Source: Massiliimicrobium timonense
Lineage (GTDB): Bacteria > Bacillota_I > Bacilli_A > Erysipelotrichales > Coprobacillaceae
DNA: 64,000 nucleotides
Direction of reading: 5' to 3'
Assembly: GCF_002160865.1 (NCBI RefSeq)
Contig: NZ_NFLJ01000005.1
Span: 28,161-92,160 of the forward strand
Positions 8,232 through 17,592 of this stretch are shown here, one piece after another (position 1 is the first letter of the stretch; each line of letters starts with the position of its first letter). The position numbers and the translations under genes were made by a program. The notes under the pieces are model-generated. The model was given only the letters and a program-made list of their open reading frames with translations. It ran no database searches and had not been told where the DNA came from.

Positions 8232-8510
8232 TTATTTTACATCATTATTCTGATTTGTCAAGACATCTGTTTCTTTTGTTTTCATGAGTTCATAATATTC
8301 TACAATTTCAGCAAATCCATAAATAACAAACGAAAGCAATAGAGAGATAAAACAAGACCACAACATCATTAACATTGATTGAACTCCCATCAATTGTCCT
8401 GTATTTAAATAAGATGTATTTGCCGCTATCGAATATCCTTGTTGAACAATACTTCCAATCAAAAAGATATAAGCACATATTTTCAAAATTTTAGATACTT
8501 TACAAGTCAC
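8232..8510 (-). CDS. Small membrane protein, paralogue A (92 residues)
   Basis: Family not recognised by name. Two hydrophobic segments are visible: KILKICAYIFLIGSIVQQGY near the N-terminus and a longer one ending in LLLSFVIYGFAEIVEYYELM. The product resembles its upstream neighbour (shared ICAYIF, QSM and FVIYG/LVIYG positions), so the two arose by duplication. Similar two-helix proteins are common in Firmicutes without assigned function. I chose a GTG start at 8510 because GGGGAGGGGGG lies eight bases upstream; a longer GTG reading includes that Shine-Dalgarno. Confidence 0.6.
   Translation of the reverse strand: MTCKVSKILKICAYIFLIGSIVQQGYSIAANTSYLNTGQLMGVQSMLMMLWSCFISLLLSFVIYGFAEIVEYYELMKTKETDVLTNQNNDVK
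8234..8261 (-). promoter_or_regulatory. Promoter of the Thr T-box operon
   Basis: Minus-strand -35 TTGACA (8256-8261), 16-base spacer, -10 TAAAAT (8234-8239). The promoter lies inside the last codons of the upstream small membrane-protein gene. Confidence 0.75.
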
Positions 8511-8545
8511 GATTTTTACCCCCCTCCCCGTCAATTTTGACACTT

Positions 8546-8761
8546 TTATAAAACCTTTCGATTTTCAAATAACTGAATAACCAATCCACAGCCATAAATA
8601 ACCAAAGCAATCACTACAGCAAAAATAAAATCAAAAAACAAAACCATCATACTTTGTAATGACCACATAAACTGGAATTGAAAACATATGGATTTAAAAA
8701 CATAAAAAACGATGAATATATAAGCACAAATCTTTAATTTTTTTCCAACATCATGAAACAT
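8546..8761 (-). CDS. Small membrane protein, paralogue B (71 residues)
   Basis: Two membrane segments (KICAYIFIVFYVFKSICF and FDFIFAVVIALVIYGCGLVI) with a short QSM-containing turn between them. Paralogue of the gene 36 bases downstream. The start is the ATG at 8761, ten bases after AAAGG; a TTG-start version is 15 codons longer but has no ribosome site. Function unknown; both small proteins probably sit in the cytoplasmic membrane. Confidence 0.55.
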   Translation of the reverse strand: MFHDVGKKLKICAYIFIVFYVFKSICFQFQFMWSLQSMMVLFFDFIFAVVIALVIYGCGLVIQLFENRKVL

Positions 8762-8880
8762 GATTATCATACCTTTCTTTTGATGAAAGAATATCTTTTT
8801 TCTCAAAAAGAAAATATTCTTTCCTCAATATTTAAAATAGCATAAAATTGTGTATAAATGATGACTATTTTTATATTTTG

Positions 8881-8913
8881 AAAAAAAAGTATCACTTTCA
8901 AAGTGATACTTTC
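8881..8913 (-). terminator. Terminator of pfkA-pyk
   Basis: The 13-base stem AAAGTATCACTTT/AAAGTGATACTTT with a one-base gap is followed on the minus strand by eight T, just after the pyruvate kinase stop. Confidence 0.9.
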
Positions 8914-8933
8914 AATAGAAATTGATTGAAAAT

Positions 8934-10358
8934 TTATTTAACAGTGATTAATTGTAAGTAGCTTGTTGTTCCACGAACACCAGGAGTTCCTCCTGTCACA
9001 AGGATTGTTTCCCCAGCATTTACACCATTTTCTTTAGCAATCACTTCAGCTAAGTTTAATAAACCTTCAGTCGTATCCATGTGTTTACATGTTACTGATT
9101 TAACACCCCAGTTGATTGCTAATTTCTTAGTTGTTTTTTCATATGGAGTTGCCGCAATGATTGGACATTCTGGTCTATATCTAGACATTTTCTTTGCTGT
9201 AAATCCAGATTCAGTGAAAGCTACAATAGCAGCCACATTGAATTTTGTTGCGATTTCAGCAACTGACATACAGATAGCTTCTGAAGTATCATTAGAAGCT
9301 GTTCTGATTGCTTTTCTATGTAATGAAGCATAATCTAATGTAGATTCTGTTTTAATAGCAATTTTATTCATAACCATAACGGCTTCTTCTGGATATTTTC
9401 CTTGTGCAGATTCCCCAGATAACATGATTGCATCTGTTCCATCATAGATGGCATTGGCAACATCACTCACTTCAGCACGAGTTGGTCTTGGGTTTTCTTG
9501 CATAGATTCAAGCATTTGTGTTGCTGTAATAACAACTTTACCAGCTGCTTTACATTTTCTGATTAATTCTTTTTGAATTAATGGTACATCTTCAGCAGGA
9601 ACTTCAACACCTAAATCCCCACGTGCAACCATGATACCATCAGCAACTTTGATAATATCATCCATTTTTTCAACACCTTCGCTATTTTCAATTTTAGCGA
9701 TGATTTGAATATCAGGTTTTCCATTTTCAACTAATATTTTTTTAACATCTAAAACGTCTTGAGGACGACGCACAAATGATGCAGCAATGTAATCTACATC
9801 TTGTTGACATCCAAATTCTAAGTCAGCTCTATCTTTTTCAGAAATGAAATCAAATCCAAGTTCGATACCAGGAACATTGATTCCACGTTTATTTTTTACT
9901 TTACCATCATTTGCACAAACACAAACGATATCAGTTCCTTCAACATGATCAACTAATAATTCCACTTGACCATCATTAACTAAGATAAATCCACCAGGTT
10001 TAACATCTTTATACAAATCTTTATATGTGATTGTAAAACGATCAGCAGTCCCTACAATATCTTCTACACAGATTGTAGACACTTGTCCTTTTTTAAATTC
10101 AGTAAATCCACCTTCAAAATCACCAGTTCTAATTTCTGGACCTTTTGTGTCTAATAAAATAGCACAATTTGTTCCAAGTTCAGCATTGACATCACGCATT
10201 GTCTGCATCTTTTTACCATGTTCTTCATGATCTCCATGAGAGAAGTTACAACGCATAACATTCATACCTGCTAAAACTAATTTTTTTAACATTTTTGGAT
10301 CTTCAGAAGCAGGTCCAATTGTACAAATAATCTTTGTTTTCTTCATCTTATCTTTCAT
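8934..10358 (-). CDS. pyk: Pyruvate kinase
   Basis: Last step of glycolysis: phosphoenolpyruvate plus ADP gives pyruvate and ATP. Motifs: KTKIICTIGPAS at the N-terminus, MRCNFSHGDHEEH, the active-site lysine in IIAKIENSEGV, MVARGDLGVEV, and the family signature around ITATQMLESM. The product ends in the allosteric C domain (ILVTGGTPGVRGTTSYL), without the extra PEP-utiliser-like domain of Bacillus enzymes. I prefer the ATG at 10358; the Shine-Dalgarno AGGAG is 11 bases upstream, and a TTG two codons earlier is possible. It follows pfkA by about 30 bases, in the same transcript. Confidence 0.95.
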   Translation of the reverse strand: MKDKMKKTKIICTIGPASEDPKMLKKLVLAGMNVMRCNFSHGDHEEHGKKMQTMRDVNAELGTNCAILLDTKGPEIRTGDFEGGFTEFKKGQVSTICVEDIVGTADRFTITYKDLYKDVKPGGFILVNDGQVELLVDHVEGTDIVCVCANDGKVKNKRGINVPGIELGFDFISEKDRADLEFGCQQDVDYIAASFVRRPQDVLDVKKILVENGKPDIQIIAKIENSEGVEKMDDIIKVADGIMVARGDLGVEVPAEDVPLIQKELIRKCKAAGKVVITATQMLESMQENPRPTRAEVSDVANAIYDGTDAIMLSGESAQGKYPEEAVMVMNKIAIKTESTLDYASLHRKAIRTASNDTSEAICMSVAEIATKFNVAAIVAFTESGFTAKKMSRYRPECPIIAATPYEKTTKKLAINWGVKSVTCKHMDTTEGLLNLAEVIAKENGVNAGETILVTGGTPGVRGTTSYLQLITVK

Positions 10359-10390
10359 TCTCAATTAATCTCCTATAGCTTAGTTTATAT

Positions 10391-11350
10391 TTAACGAAGT
10401 TTTAATACATCTTCGTAAATACCTTGATTGACTTGACGTTTATGTCCTAAGACTTCTTGAATTGGTAGTCCAACAATTTCACCTTTAACATCACTAATAC
10501 AAAGTCCACCTTTACCTTCTTCAAGTAATTCAACAGCTTTAATTCCCATACGTGTAGCTAAAACACGATCTCTGGCAGATGGACGTCCACCTCTTTGCAT
10601 ATGTCCTAAAACATTGGCACGTGTTTCAAATCCTGTGGCTTCTTCAACACGTTTTGCAAGTTCATGAACATCTGTAATATGTTCAGTAATAACAACCAAC
10701 GCATGTTTTTTATCAGAAGCTTTAGAACGTTTTAATGTTTCAATGACTTCTTCTTCATCAAAACCACTTTCACTTGTGACAATCATTTCAGCACCACATG
10801 CAAGTCCAGCATGAACAGCTAAATCACCACATCTTCTTCCCATAACTTCCAAGATTGTACATCTTTGATGAGAACTAGATGTATCTCTTAGTTTATCCAA
10901 TGCATCAACAATTGTATTTAAAGCTGTATCAAAACCAATTGTAAAATCAGTATCAGGGATATCATTATCTATTGTTCCAGGAATACCAATACAGTTAATT
11001 CCCATTTCTGTTAATTTCAAAGCACCATTATAGCTTCCATCTCCCCCAATAACAACCAAAGCTTCCATTCCAACTTTTTTCATTTGTTCAATGGCTTCTT
11101 CTCTGACTTTAGGGTCTTTAAATTCTGGGAAACGAGCAGATTTTAAGAATGTTCCACCAATATTAATAATATTACGTGTACTATGACTATCAAATTCAAT
11201 AAATTCCCCATCATGAAGTCCTTTATATCCAAGTCTAACTCCATAAATTTTAATTCCTCTGTTTAAACAAGTTCTTGTGACAGCACGAATCGCTGCGTTC
11301 ATTCCTGGTGCATCTCCACCAGAAGTTAATACTCCAATGCATTTAACCAT
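10391..11350 (-). CDS. pfkA: ATP-dependent 6-phosphofructokinase
   Basis: Phosphorylates fructose 6-phosphate to the 1,6-bisphosphate. The 319 residues carry the ATP-binding start IGVLTSGGDAPGMNAAIRAV, GGDGSYNGALKL, the catalytic TIDNDI motif with PGTIDNDIPDTDFTIGFDTA, EVMGRRCGDLA, and QRGGRPSARDR. Length and motifs match bacterial PfkA. GAGAGGAG precedes the ATG. A strong promoter within the end of dnaI drives pfkA and pyk together, coupling the committing and last ATP-yielding steps of glycolysis, a common Firmicute arrangement. Confidence 0.96.
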   Translation of the reverse strand: MVKCIGVLTSGGDAPGMNAAIRAVTRTCLNRGIKIYGVRLGYKGLHDGEFIEFDSHSTRNIINIGGTFLKSARFPEFKDPKVREEAIEQMKKVGMEALVVIGGDGSYNGALKLTEMGINCIGIPGTIDNDIPDTDFTIGFDTALNTIVDALDKLRDTSSSHQRCTILEVMGRRCGDLAVHAGLACGAEMIVTSESGFDEEEVIETLKRSKASDKKHALVVITEHITDVHELAKRVEEATGFETRANVLGHMQRGGRPSARDRVLATRMGIKAVELLEEGKGGLCISDVKGEIVGLPIQEVLGHKRQVNQGIYEDVLKLR

Positions 11351-11422
11351 AACTTTTCTCCTCTCGCTTTATTACTTATTATTTTATCATAAAATGGTGT
11401 TGTGTTCTACACTTTCGAGTAC

Positions 11423-11451
11423 ATTCTATATCGTCAAATTCGTTCAGTCAA
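11423..11451 (-). promoter_or_regulatory. Promoter of pfkA-pyk
   Basis: Minus-strand -35 TTGACT (11446-11451), 17-base spacer, -10 TAGAAT (11423-11428). The -35 overlaps the 3' end of dnaI and a hairpin AAGCATT/AATGCTT (11450-11468). A perfect dyad ATTTTAT-C-ATAAAAT (11381-11395) lies in the 5' leader and could be an operator. Confidence 0.8.
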
Positions 11452-12340
11452 GCATTATTTCAATGCTTAACGCTTTCAATTTTGAAATAATTGTATTTGC
11501 ACGAATTTCATCACCTTTTTTTAAAGTATACACCTTTTTTAGTTCGTTATAACCATATAAACTTGTAAAAAAAGTAGGCAAATGATTCAATAAACGATAT
11601 GATAAAATCGTTAATAAAATTTCATCTCTAGACCACGCTGTAATATTTTCTTCACCAATTTCATCCAACAATAAATAATCCACTTTCAATAATTTATCCA
11701 TTGCATAAGCATTATCCCCCGAAGAAAAACTCGCCTTTAAATCAATCAGATAAGTTGGAAAATGAATAAATCCAATCTGTTTATCCTTTTTAGCTAATGA
11801 ATTCATTAATCCAGCCAATAATGTTGTTTTCCCACTTCCCATAGGTCCATGTAAAAACAAACCTTGTGAAGTTGGTGTTTGCGAATATTTTAAGATTTGT
11901 ACCAAAGCATCTTGACAGGCTGGTGTAAGATGCTGTGTATCTTGAACCAGCTTTAAAGAAGATAAATCCGTCAACATTAACTCTTGAGAAACATTGCTCA
12001 TCACAAAATGATCTAACAGTTGTCTTTTGGCTTCAATCGCTTTTCCATAAGGGCAACTCTGTAATTCTAAAATGATTTGTCCATCATTGTAAGAAAGCAT
12101 CTTTTGCATACCTATTGTTTCTTTAGGACAATAGTCTAATCCCTGACAGGATTGGCAAATATGAAAATCATCATTGTAATCTAAAAACTCCACCCAGTAA
12201 TCTTCCATCACTGAAGCATCTAAATGGTTCTGTTTTAAGAAATGCTGAATATTTTTTTCTTTGAGTAAAGCATATTGACTTTCTGATTTGATTTTTTGAA
12301 TATCATCATTTTGAAAAATCATATCTGCTACGCTTTTCAT
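11444..12340 (-). CDS. dnaI: Primosomal helicase loader DnaI
   Basis: Loads the replicative helicase at oriC and during restart. The N-terminal part has a Cys-rich helicase-binding region (CQSCQGLDYCPKE near residue 80, plus a Cys further on), typical of the zinc-binding N-domain of Bacillus DnaI. The C-terminal AAA+ domain shows Walker A GPMGSGKTTLLAG and Walker B YLLLDEIGEE. At 298 residues it matches DnaI. The start overlaps the end of dnaB by 4 bases (ATGA), so translation is coupled. The dnaB-dnaI pair is the hallmark of the Firmicute primosome. Confidence 0.92.
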   Translation of the reverse strand: MKSVADMIFQNDDIQKIKSESQYALLKEKNIQHFLKQNHLDASVMEDYWVEFLDYNDDFHICQSCQGLDYCPKETIGMQKMLSYNDGQIILELQSCPYGKAIEAKRQLLDHFVMSNVSQELMLTDLSSLKLVQDTQHLTPACQDALVQILKYSQTPTSQGLFLHGPMGSGKTTLLAGLMNSLAKKDKQIGFIHFPTYLIDLKASFSSGDNAYAMDKLLKVDYLLLDEIGEENITAWSRDEILLTILSYRLLNHLPTFFTSLYGYNELKKVYTLKKGDEIRANTIISKLKALSIEIMLD

Positions 12341-13572
12341 AATTGTCCCTCCTTCAATTGATTCAATAAGTCCTGTAATTCCTCAGAAGATACTTGTCTT
12401 GCAGGTTCTTTTTTATCTTCCACTACTTCTTCATCTGGTGCATCCATTAATTCACGATAAGCATCCATAGCTGTCATAATTTTTTTACGGGCCCATGAAG
12501 CTCCAATCGCCTCACAATAACGCTTTGATAAACGATTATTATTTTTCCCTAATACATACTCAATCAAGACATTAACAACTGCTGGTTTTAAACCCAACTG
12601 CACCATCAATGTTTCCACAATCATTAAATCATGATAGACTGGCTCTTTTCCACCCTGTTTTTCCTTCAACAATTCATAAGGTGTAATCGTATCCAGATAT
12701 TTCATATGTAAGATGAGAGGTGAAACACTGGCTTCCTGTGTTTGAAACTGCAAGGGTTGTTTATGATAGATTTCCTGTAACGAAGATGATTGTTGGATAT
12801 CAAAGTACTTTTGTATAGATTGTTTTATGCGTTGACGATTCAATCCCTGTGATTCCATTGCATCTTTTATCAAACCAGCCAGAGTCAAAGCATCCACACT
12901 ATAAACATATCCTAACTCCACAGCATAGTCCAAATCTTCTTGACTTAATAAAGAACGATTAACCTGATAATCTGCTAAACTTTGATACAACAAATCACGA
13001 TCATATTGAACTTTTACATTTTGTGATTCCTGTTGTACAAATTCTTCTTGATACTTTAATAAACGTGTTCCTTTATGGAGATGTTCAATTGTAAACACAT
13101 CTTGAAATTTAGCTGTCACATCTTCATAACCCTCTAAATTTTCTAAAGATATTTTAAAATATTGTAATGTTTTTTGAAAATCTTCTTGTGATAATGAAAA
13201 CTGAAGCAATGATGATAAAATCTGATTCTTAAAGAAAGCCTTCAATGATAAAGGAGCATAGATACGATATATATATTGGGTGATATCCTGTTCATGTTTA
13301 ACATAGCTTTTTAATAAGCCAATCGCTTCAAGTGAACGCAAAGCTTTTTCCAGTTCCATAATATTGATAGATACAAAAGATAGTAAGCGAGAAAGAGGAC
13401 AAGGTGCAATAAAACGTCGCATACGTTTTCCTTCCATCACCAGCATCATATAAACCTGCAAGGCTGTTGAACCAATGAAAGGCTGATACAAATAATAAAG
13501 TGTATCTATTTGGACTTCATCCAATGGATAACGCATTTCTACACGATAAAGATCAGTGACGTACAATTTCAT
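12337..13572 (-). CDS. dnaB: Replication initiation and membrane attachment protein DnaB
   Basis: Firmicute DnaB (unrelated to the E. coli helicase of that name), which helps DnaD and DnaI load helicase. The 411 residues contain an N-terminal winged-helix half (VDLYRVEMRYPL is replaced here by LYRVEMRYPLDEVQIDTLYY) and a C-terminal DnaD-like helical domain ending in LIEYVLGKNNNRLSKRYCEA, the YxxxIxxxW-type region. Slightly shorter than Bacillus DnaB. The start codon lies 20 bases inside coaE. Assignment rests on both sequence pattern and the neighbouring dnaI. Confidence 0.88.
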   Translation of the reverse strand: MKLYVTDLYRVEMRYPLDEVQIDTLYYLYQPFIGSTALQVYMMLVMEGKRMRRFIAPCPLSRLLSFVSINIMELEKALRSLEAIGLLKSYVKHEQDITQYIYRIYAPLSLKAFFKNQILSSLLQFSLSQEDFQKTLQYFKISLENLEGYEDVTAKFQDVFTIEHLHKGTRLLKYQEEFVQQESQNVKVQYDRDLLYQSLADYQVNRSLLSQEDLDYAVELGYVYSVDALTLAGLIKDAMESQGLNRQRIKQSIQKYFDIQQSSSLQEIYHKQPLQFQTQEASVSPLILHMKYLDTITPYELLKEKQGGKEPVYHDLMIVETLMVQLGLKPAVVNVLIEYVLGKNNNRLSKRYCEAIGASWARKKIMTAMDAYRELMDAPDEEVVEDKKEPARQVSSEELQDLLNQLKEGQL

Positions 13573-14149
13573 TTTTTAAAACCTCTAAAACTCTTTCTAT
13601 TTGAACATATAAATCTTCAAAATTCTGACGATTATCAATAATATAATCCCCCATCTCTTTTTTCTTTTCAATTGAAATCTGTTGACTCATCAACAATCTT
13701 GCCTGTTTTTCATCTATCTGATTACGTTTCATTAAACGCTTTAACTGTGTTTTTTCATCAACATAAACAACCATCACATCATCACACATCGTATCCATAT
13801 GTGTTTCATATAACAAAGGAACATCTAAAAAAACAAGCGGTTCTTGACATTGTTCGATTCCTTTTTTTAACATTTCTTGAACATAGGGATGAATAATACT
13901 TTCTAATAAGGCTTTTTGTTGAGGATCATGAAAAACAATTTGTCCTAATTTTTGACGAGAAATATTTTGATTGTCATCCAGACAATCAAAACATTCTACA
14001 ATTTGATGATAACAGTGACTTTCTTTTTCTAAAGCCTGATGAGAAATCTCATCAGCATCCAAGACACAATAACCATGTGTTTTTAAATATTGTGTCACTG
14101 TACTTTTTCCAACTGCAATAGACCCTGTAATTCCAATAACTCGACTCAT
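13553..14149 (-). CDS. coaE: Dephospho-CoA kinase
   Basis: Last step of coenzyme A synthesis, phosphorylating dephospho-CoA. The P-loop GITGSIAVGKSTV is at the N-terminus, followed by LDADEISHQAL and the substrate region VFLDVPLLYETH (about residue 110). Final length is 198 residues, typical. I moved the start to the ATG at 14149, which has GAGGTG six bases upstream; an upstream TTG would give 14 extra residues and lacks a ribosome site. It is 11 bases after mutM and overlaps dnaB, so it belongs to the dnaE-to-dnaI cluster. The mutM-coaE-dnaB-dnaI order is common in Firmicutes. Confidence 0.94.
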   Translation of the reverse strand: MSRVIGITGSIAVGKSTVTQYLKTHGYCVLDADEISHQALEKESHCYHQIVECFDCLDDNQNISRQKLGQIVFHDPQQKALLESIIHPYVQEMLKKGIEQCQEPLVFLDVPLLYETHMDTMCDDVMVVYVDEKTQLKRLMKRNQIDEKQARLLMSQQISIEKKKEMGDYIIDNRQNFEDLYVQIERVLEVLKNEIVRH

Positions 14150-14160
14150 TAATAACACCT

Positions 14161-14973
14161 CTAATAACGTTTCTTTTGACAATGGGGACAAAAATAAGTT
14201 CCACGCTGATGTACCATCACTTTCTTAATAGGATGATGACAAACAGAACATTCTTTTTGTCCATGTACCTTTAATTGAACTTGAAATAGTCCATGAATCC
14301 CATTAGCATCAAAGGAATGAATTGTTGTTCCTCCTTGACGAATGGCATCATTTAAAACATTGATAGCCACCTCTTTTAATTCAGCGACTCTTTTTTTCGA
14401 TAAGCGTGAAGCACGTGTACGTGGATCCATATGCATATAAAAACAAATCTCATTAGCATAAATGTTTCCAATACCACACATAATACTTTGATCTAATAAA
14501 GCTGTTTTGATAGGTAAGGAACAATGATGTAAACGTTGATACAAATCTTCAACTGTAATATCAAAAGGTTCTGGACCTAATTTCTTTAAAGGCATCTGTT
14601 CACGATAATGATGCAAATCGACACATTCCATGCGACCAAACTTTCTGGTATCAATATATCTTAAATCTTGATGATGATCCATATGAAACACAACATGGGT
14701 ATGTTTATTAACTGGTTCATCCGAATCAACGATATGAAACTTTCCTTCCATACGCAAATGGGAAACAAAGGCATGTTCTTGACATTGAAAGATCAGATAC
14801 TTTCCAACACGGTCAATATCACAAAAAACTTCCCCTGTGAAAGCTTCAATAAATTGTTTGACATCGCCCACTATTATACGTGAGTAATAAACATCTATTC
14901 CTAGAATTGGACGTCCTATAATAAAATTCTTTAATGTTCGTCTGACAGTTTCAACTTCTGGTAGTTCTGGCAT
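14161..14973 (-). CDS. mutM: Formamidopyrimidine-DNA glycosylase (Fpg/MutM)
   Basis: Removes 8-oxoguanine and formamidopyrimidines from DNA and cuts the abasic site. The mature N-terminus PELPEVETVRRTL provides the catalytic Pro2 and Glu3. The H2TH region (DQSIMCGIGNIYANEICF) and the C-terminal zinc finger (CSVCHHPIKK with a second pair CPHC) are intact. 270 residues is normal. It starts 7 bases after polA, an obvious repair partner that fills the gap after excision. Confidence 0.96.
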   Translation of the reverse strand: MPELPEVETVRRTLKNFIIGRPILGIDVYYSRIIVGDVKQFIEAFTGEVFCDIDRVGKYLIFQCQEHAFVSHLRMEGKFHIVDSDEPVNKHTHVVFHMDHHQDLRYIDTRKFGRMECVDLHHYREQMPLKKLGPEPFDITVEDLYQRLHHCSLPIKTALLDQSIMCGIGNIYANEICFYMHMDPRTRASRLSKKRVAELKEVAINVLNDAIRQGGTTIHSFDANGIHGLFQVQLKVHGQKECSVCHHPIKKVMVHQRGTYFCPHCQKKRY

Positions 14974-14980
14974 AAGTCAC

Positions 14981-17590
14981 CTATTTTAAATCATACCAAT
15001 TGGATGCATAAGCTCCATCGACCTTTAAAGGGACTTCCATTTGAAAAGCATTTTCCATCGCTGTTTTAATCATTGTCATCATATCTTCTAATTCATCTTT
15101 ATACACATCAAAAATCAATTCATCGTGAACCTGTAAAATCATTTGAGATTTCATATGTTTTTCTTTCATTAAACGATCGACTTGAATCATCGCCAGTTTT
15201 AAAATATCAGCACCACTTCCTTGAATTGGTGAATTCATCGCAAAACGCTTCGCCTGTTCACGAACCATAAAGTTTTTATCATGAATTGTAGGAATATAAC
15301 GTTTACGATTTAAAACTGTGGAAACATAACCATCACGTTTACAATCTTCTACAACACGTTCCATATATTGTTTGATTTCTGGATATTCTTCAAAATAACG
15401 ACGAATAAATTCTCTCGCTTCACTGAGTGTCACACCAATTTGCTTAGATAATCTAAATTCACCCATACCATAAATAATACCAAAATTCACAGCTTTTGCC
15501 TGACGACGCATTTGTGGTGTCACATCTTCATCTTTCACTTTAAATACCAAAGCTGCCGTATGGGTATGAATATCTTTATTTTGATGGAAAGCTTCAATCA
15601 ATGATTTAACCTTCGCCAGATGAGCTAAAATACGTAACTCAATTTGTGAATAATCAAAGGAAACCAAATAATCATGACTAGCAACAAAAGCCTGTCGAAT
15701 CAGTTTACCTTCTTCCTGACGTACAGGAATATTTTGTAAATTTGGATCAATAGAAGATAAACGACCCGTCTGTGTTAAAGCCTGATTAAAAATTGTATGT
15801 ATTTTTCCATCCGCAAAAACCTGTTCCTGTAAACCTTTAACATAAGTAGATGATAATTTTGTTAACATACGATATTGTTGAATCAAAGGAACAATGGGAT
15901 GTAAATCTTCAATCTTTTCTAAAATATCCTGTGATGTGGAATAACCACTCTTAGTTTTTTTACCATTTGGTAAACCCAGTTTACCAAATAAAATATCTCC
16001 TAACTGTTTAGGTGAAGCAATATTAAATTTTTCATCAGCCAAAGTATAAATATCTTCTTCAATCTCTTTAATTTGAGCATCAAAAGTCTGTTCCAGCTTC
16101 TTTAAAACATTGACATCAACCTTCGCTCCAACATATTCCATATCCGCCAATATATAAGTAACAGGTAATTCTAAATTCTGATACAAATCATATTGATCTT
16201 CCTGTTTCAATTTTTCAATAGCTAAATCTTTCAATTCATAAATCGCTTTAGCTTTAGAAATTGTATGTTTCGCAAGTAAATCCATCTCTGGAATATGTTT
16301 CTTCGTATTTTTACCAAAAACTTCTTCTTCATATTGTAAAGATGTATAACCATAATAATCTCCAATATATTTCATCTCATCTTTTAGACTTGGATTTAAA
16401 ATATATGAAGCTAACTGTAAATCAAAATCCATACCTTGAATTTCAATCCCATTCCATTTTGCTGATAAAATCTGTGCTTTGATATTATAGCTATATTTAT
16501 GATATTGAGGATTTTTTAAATAATCCAAGAATTGCTGATCTTTTAAAGCATCTTCATAACTTATAAAATAAGCTTGATGAGCATTATAAAGAGCATAACC
16601 TAAGACAATAGATTTATGATAATTTTGATCATAGATAGCACCTAATATACTGCTGTCTTCTTGAATCAATGGCATCGTATGAACCACTTCATATTGAAAA
16701 TCTGTCTTTTGTTCTTTTCTTGATTCTACGGAAATCTTTTTTAAAAGTGAATTCATATCATAATGAGTATAAAAAGCTTTTAATTTTTCAAAATCATAAC
16801 CATTATATCTGGCTTGATTTAAATCGAGTGTCATAGGAATATCACGAAGAATTGTCGCAATCTTTTTTGATTGAAGACCTAAGTCAATATTTTCACGAAT
16901 TTTTTCTCCCATCTTTCCTTTGATTTCATTCATATGTTCCTTTAAATTTTCAATTGTTCCATACTCATGAAGCAGTTTTAAAGCGGTCTTTTCACCAACC
17001 CCCTTAATACCAGGAATATTATCAGCACTATCACCCATTAAACCAAGAAAATCACGAATCTGATCAGGCTTTAAACCATATTTTTCATCCAATGTGGCAG
17101 GAGTATACACATCTAATTGCGTCACTCCTTTAACCGTTCGATAAACTGTTGTCTGATTGGAAACAAGCTGAAAAGCATCTTTATCTCCTGTAAAGATAGA
17201 AACTGTTAATCCCTGTTCTTCCCCTAATTTGGATAATGTTCCAATCAAATCATCACCCTCATATCCTTCCATTTCATAGTAAGGAATCTGATAAGCTTCT
17301 AAAAACTCACGCACCATCGCAAATTGACATTTTAATTCATCCGGTGTTTCCTTTCGTGTCGCTTTATACTGATCTAATAAATCATTTCTAAAAGTCTTTT
17401 TCCCATAATCAAAAGCGACCACAACATAAGCACTTTCACGCTCTAATATCTTTTGTAACATATTGGCAAAACCAAACACAGCATTCGTTGGAATTCCATC
17501 TTTATTCACCATTAAATTTCCCATTGATGCTGTTGCATAATAGGCTTTAAATAACAATGAATTTCCATCAATCAAAACTAATTCTTCCAT
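14981..17590 (-). CDS. polA: DNA polymerase I
   Basis: Repair and Okazaki-fragment polymerase, 869 residues. The 5'-3' exonuclease domain occupies about residues 1-290 (LVLIDGNSLLFKAYYA, EGYEGDDLIGTL, GDSADNIPGIKGVG). The middle domain (about 300-470) has the 3'-5' exonuclease fold but no recognisable catalytic Asp-x-Glu in its first motif, so proofreading is probably lost, as in Bacillus Pol I. The polymerase domain has motif A DYSQIELRILAH, motif B RRQAKAVNFGIIYGMG and motif C QVHDELIFDV. It begins two bases after dnaE, so the two polymerases are cotranscribed. Confidence 0.96.
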   Translation of the reverse strand: MEELVLIDGNSLLFKAYYATASMGNLMVNKDGIPTNAVFGFANMLQKILERESAYVVVAFDYGKKTFRNDLLDQYKATRKETPDELKCQFAMVREFLEAYQIPYYEMEGYEGDDLIGTLSKLGEEQGLTVSIFTGDKDAFQLVSNQTTVYRTVKGVTQLDVYTPATLDEKYGLKPDQIRDFLGLMGDSADNIPGIKGVGEKTALKLLHEYGTIENLKEHMNEIKGKMGEKIRENIDLGLQSKKIATILRDIPMTLDLNQARYNGYDFEKLKAFYTHYDMNSLLKKISVESRKEQKTDFQYEVVHTMPLIQEDSSILGAIYDQNYHKSIVLGYALYNAHQAYFISYEDALKDQQFLDYLKNPQYHKYSYNIKAQILSAKWNGIEIQGMDFDLQLASYILNPSLKDEMKYIGDYYGYTSLQYEEEVFGKNTKKHIPEMDLLAKHTISKAKAIYELKDLAIEKLKQEDQYDLYQNLELPVTYILADMEYVGAKVDVNVLKKLEQTFDAQIKEIEEDIYTLADEKFNIASPKQLGDILFGKLGLPNGKKTKSGYSTSQDILEKIEDLHPIVPLIQQYRMLTKLSSTYVKGLQEQVFADGKIHTIFNQALTQTGRLSSIDPNLQNIPVRQEEGKLIRQAFVASHDYLVSFDYSQIELRILAHLAKVKSLIEAFHQNKDIHTHTAALVFKVKDEDVTPQMRRQAKAVNFGIIYGMGEFRLSKQIGVTLSEAREFIRRYFEEYPEIKQYMERVVEDCKRDGYVSTVLNRKRYIPTIHDKNFMVREQAKRFAMNSPIQGSGADILKLAMIQVDRLMKEKHMKSQMILQVHDELIFDVYKDELEDMMTMIKTAMENAFQMEVPLKVDGAYASNWYDLK

Positions 17591-17592
17591 AT

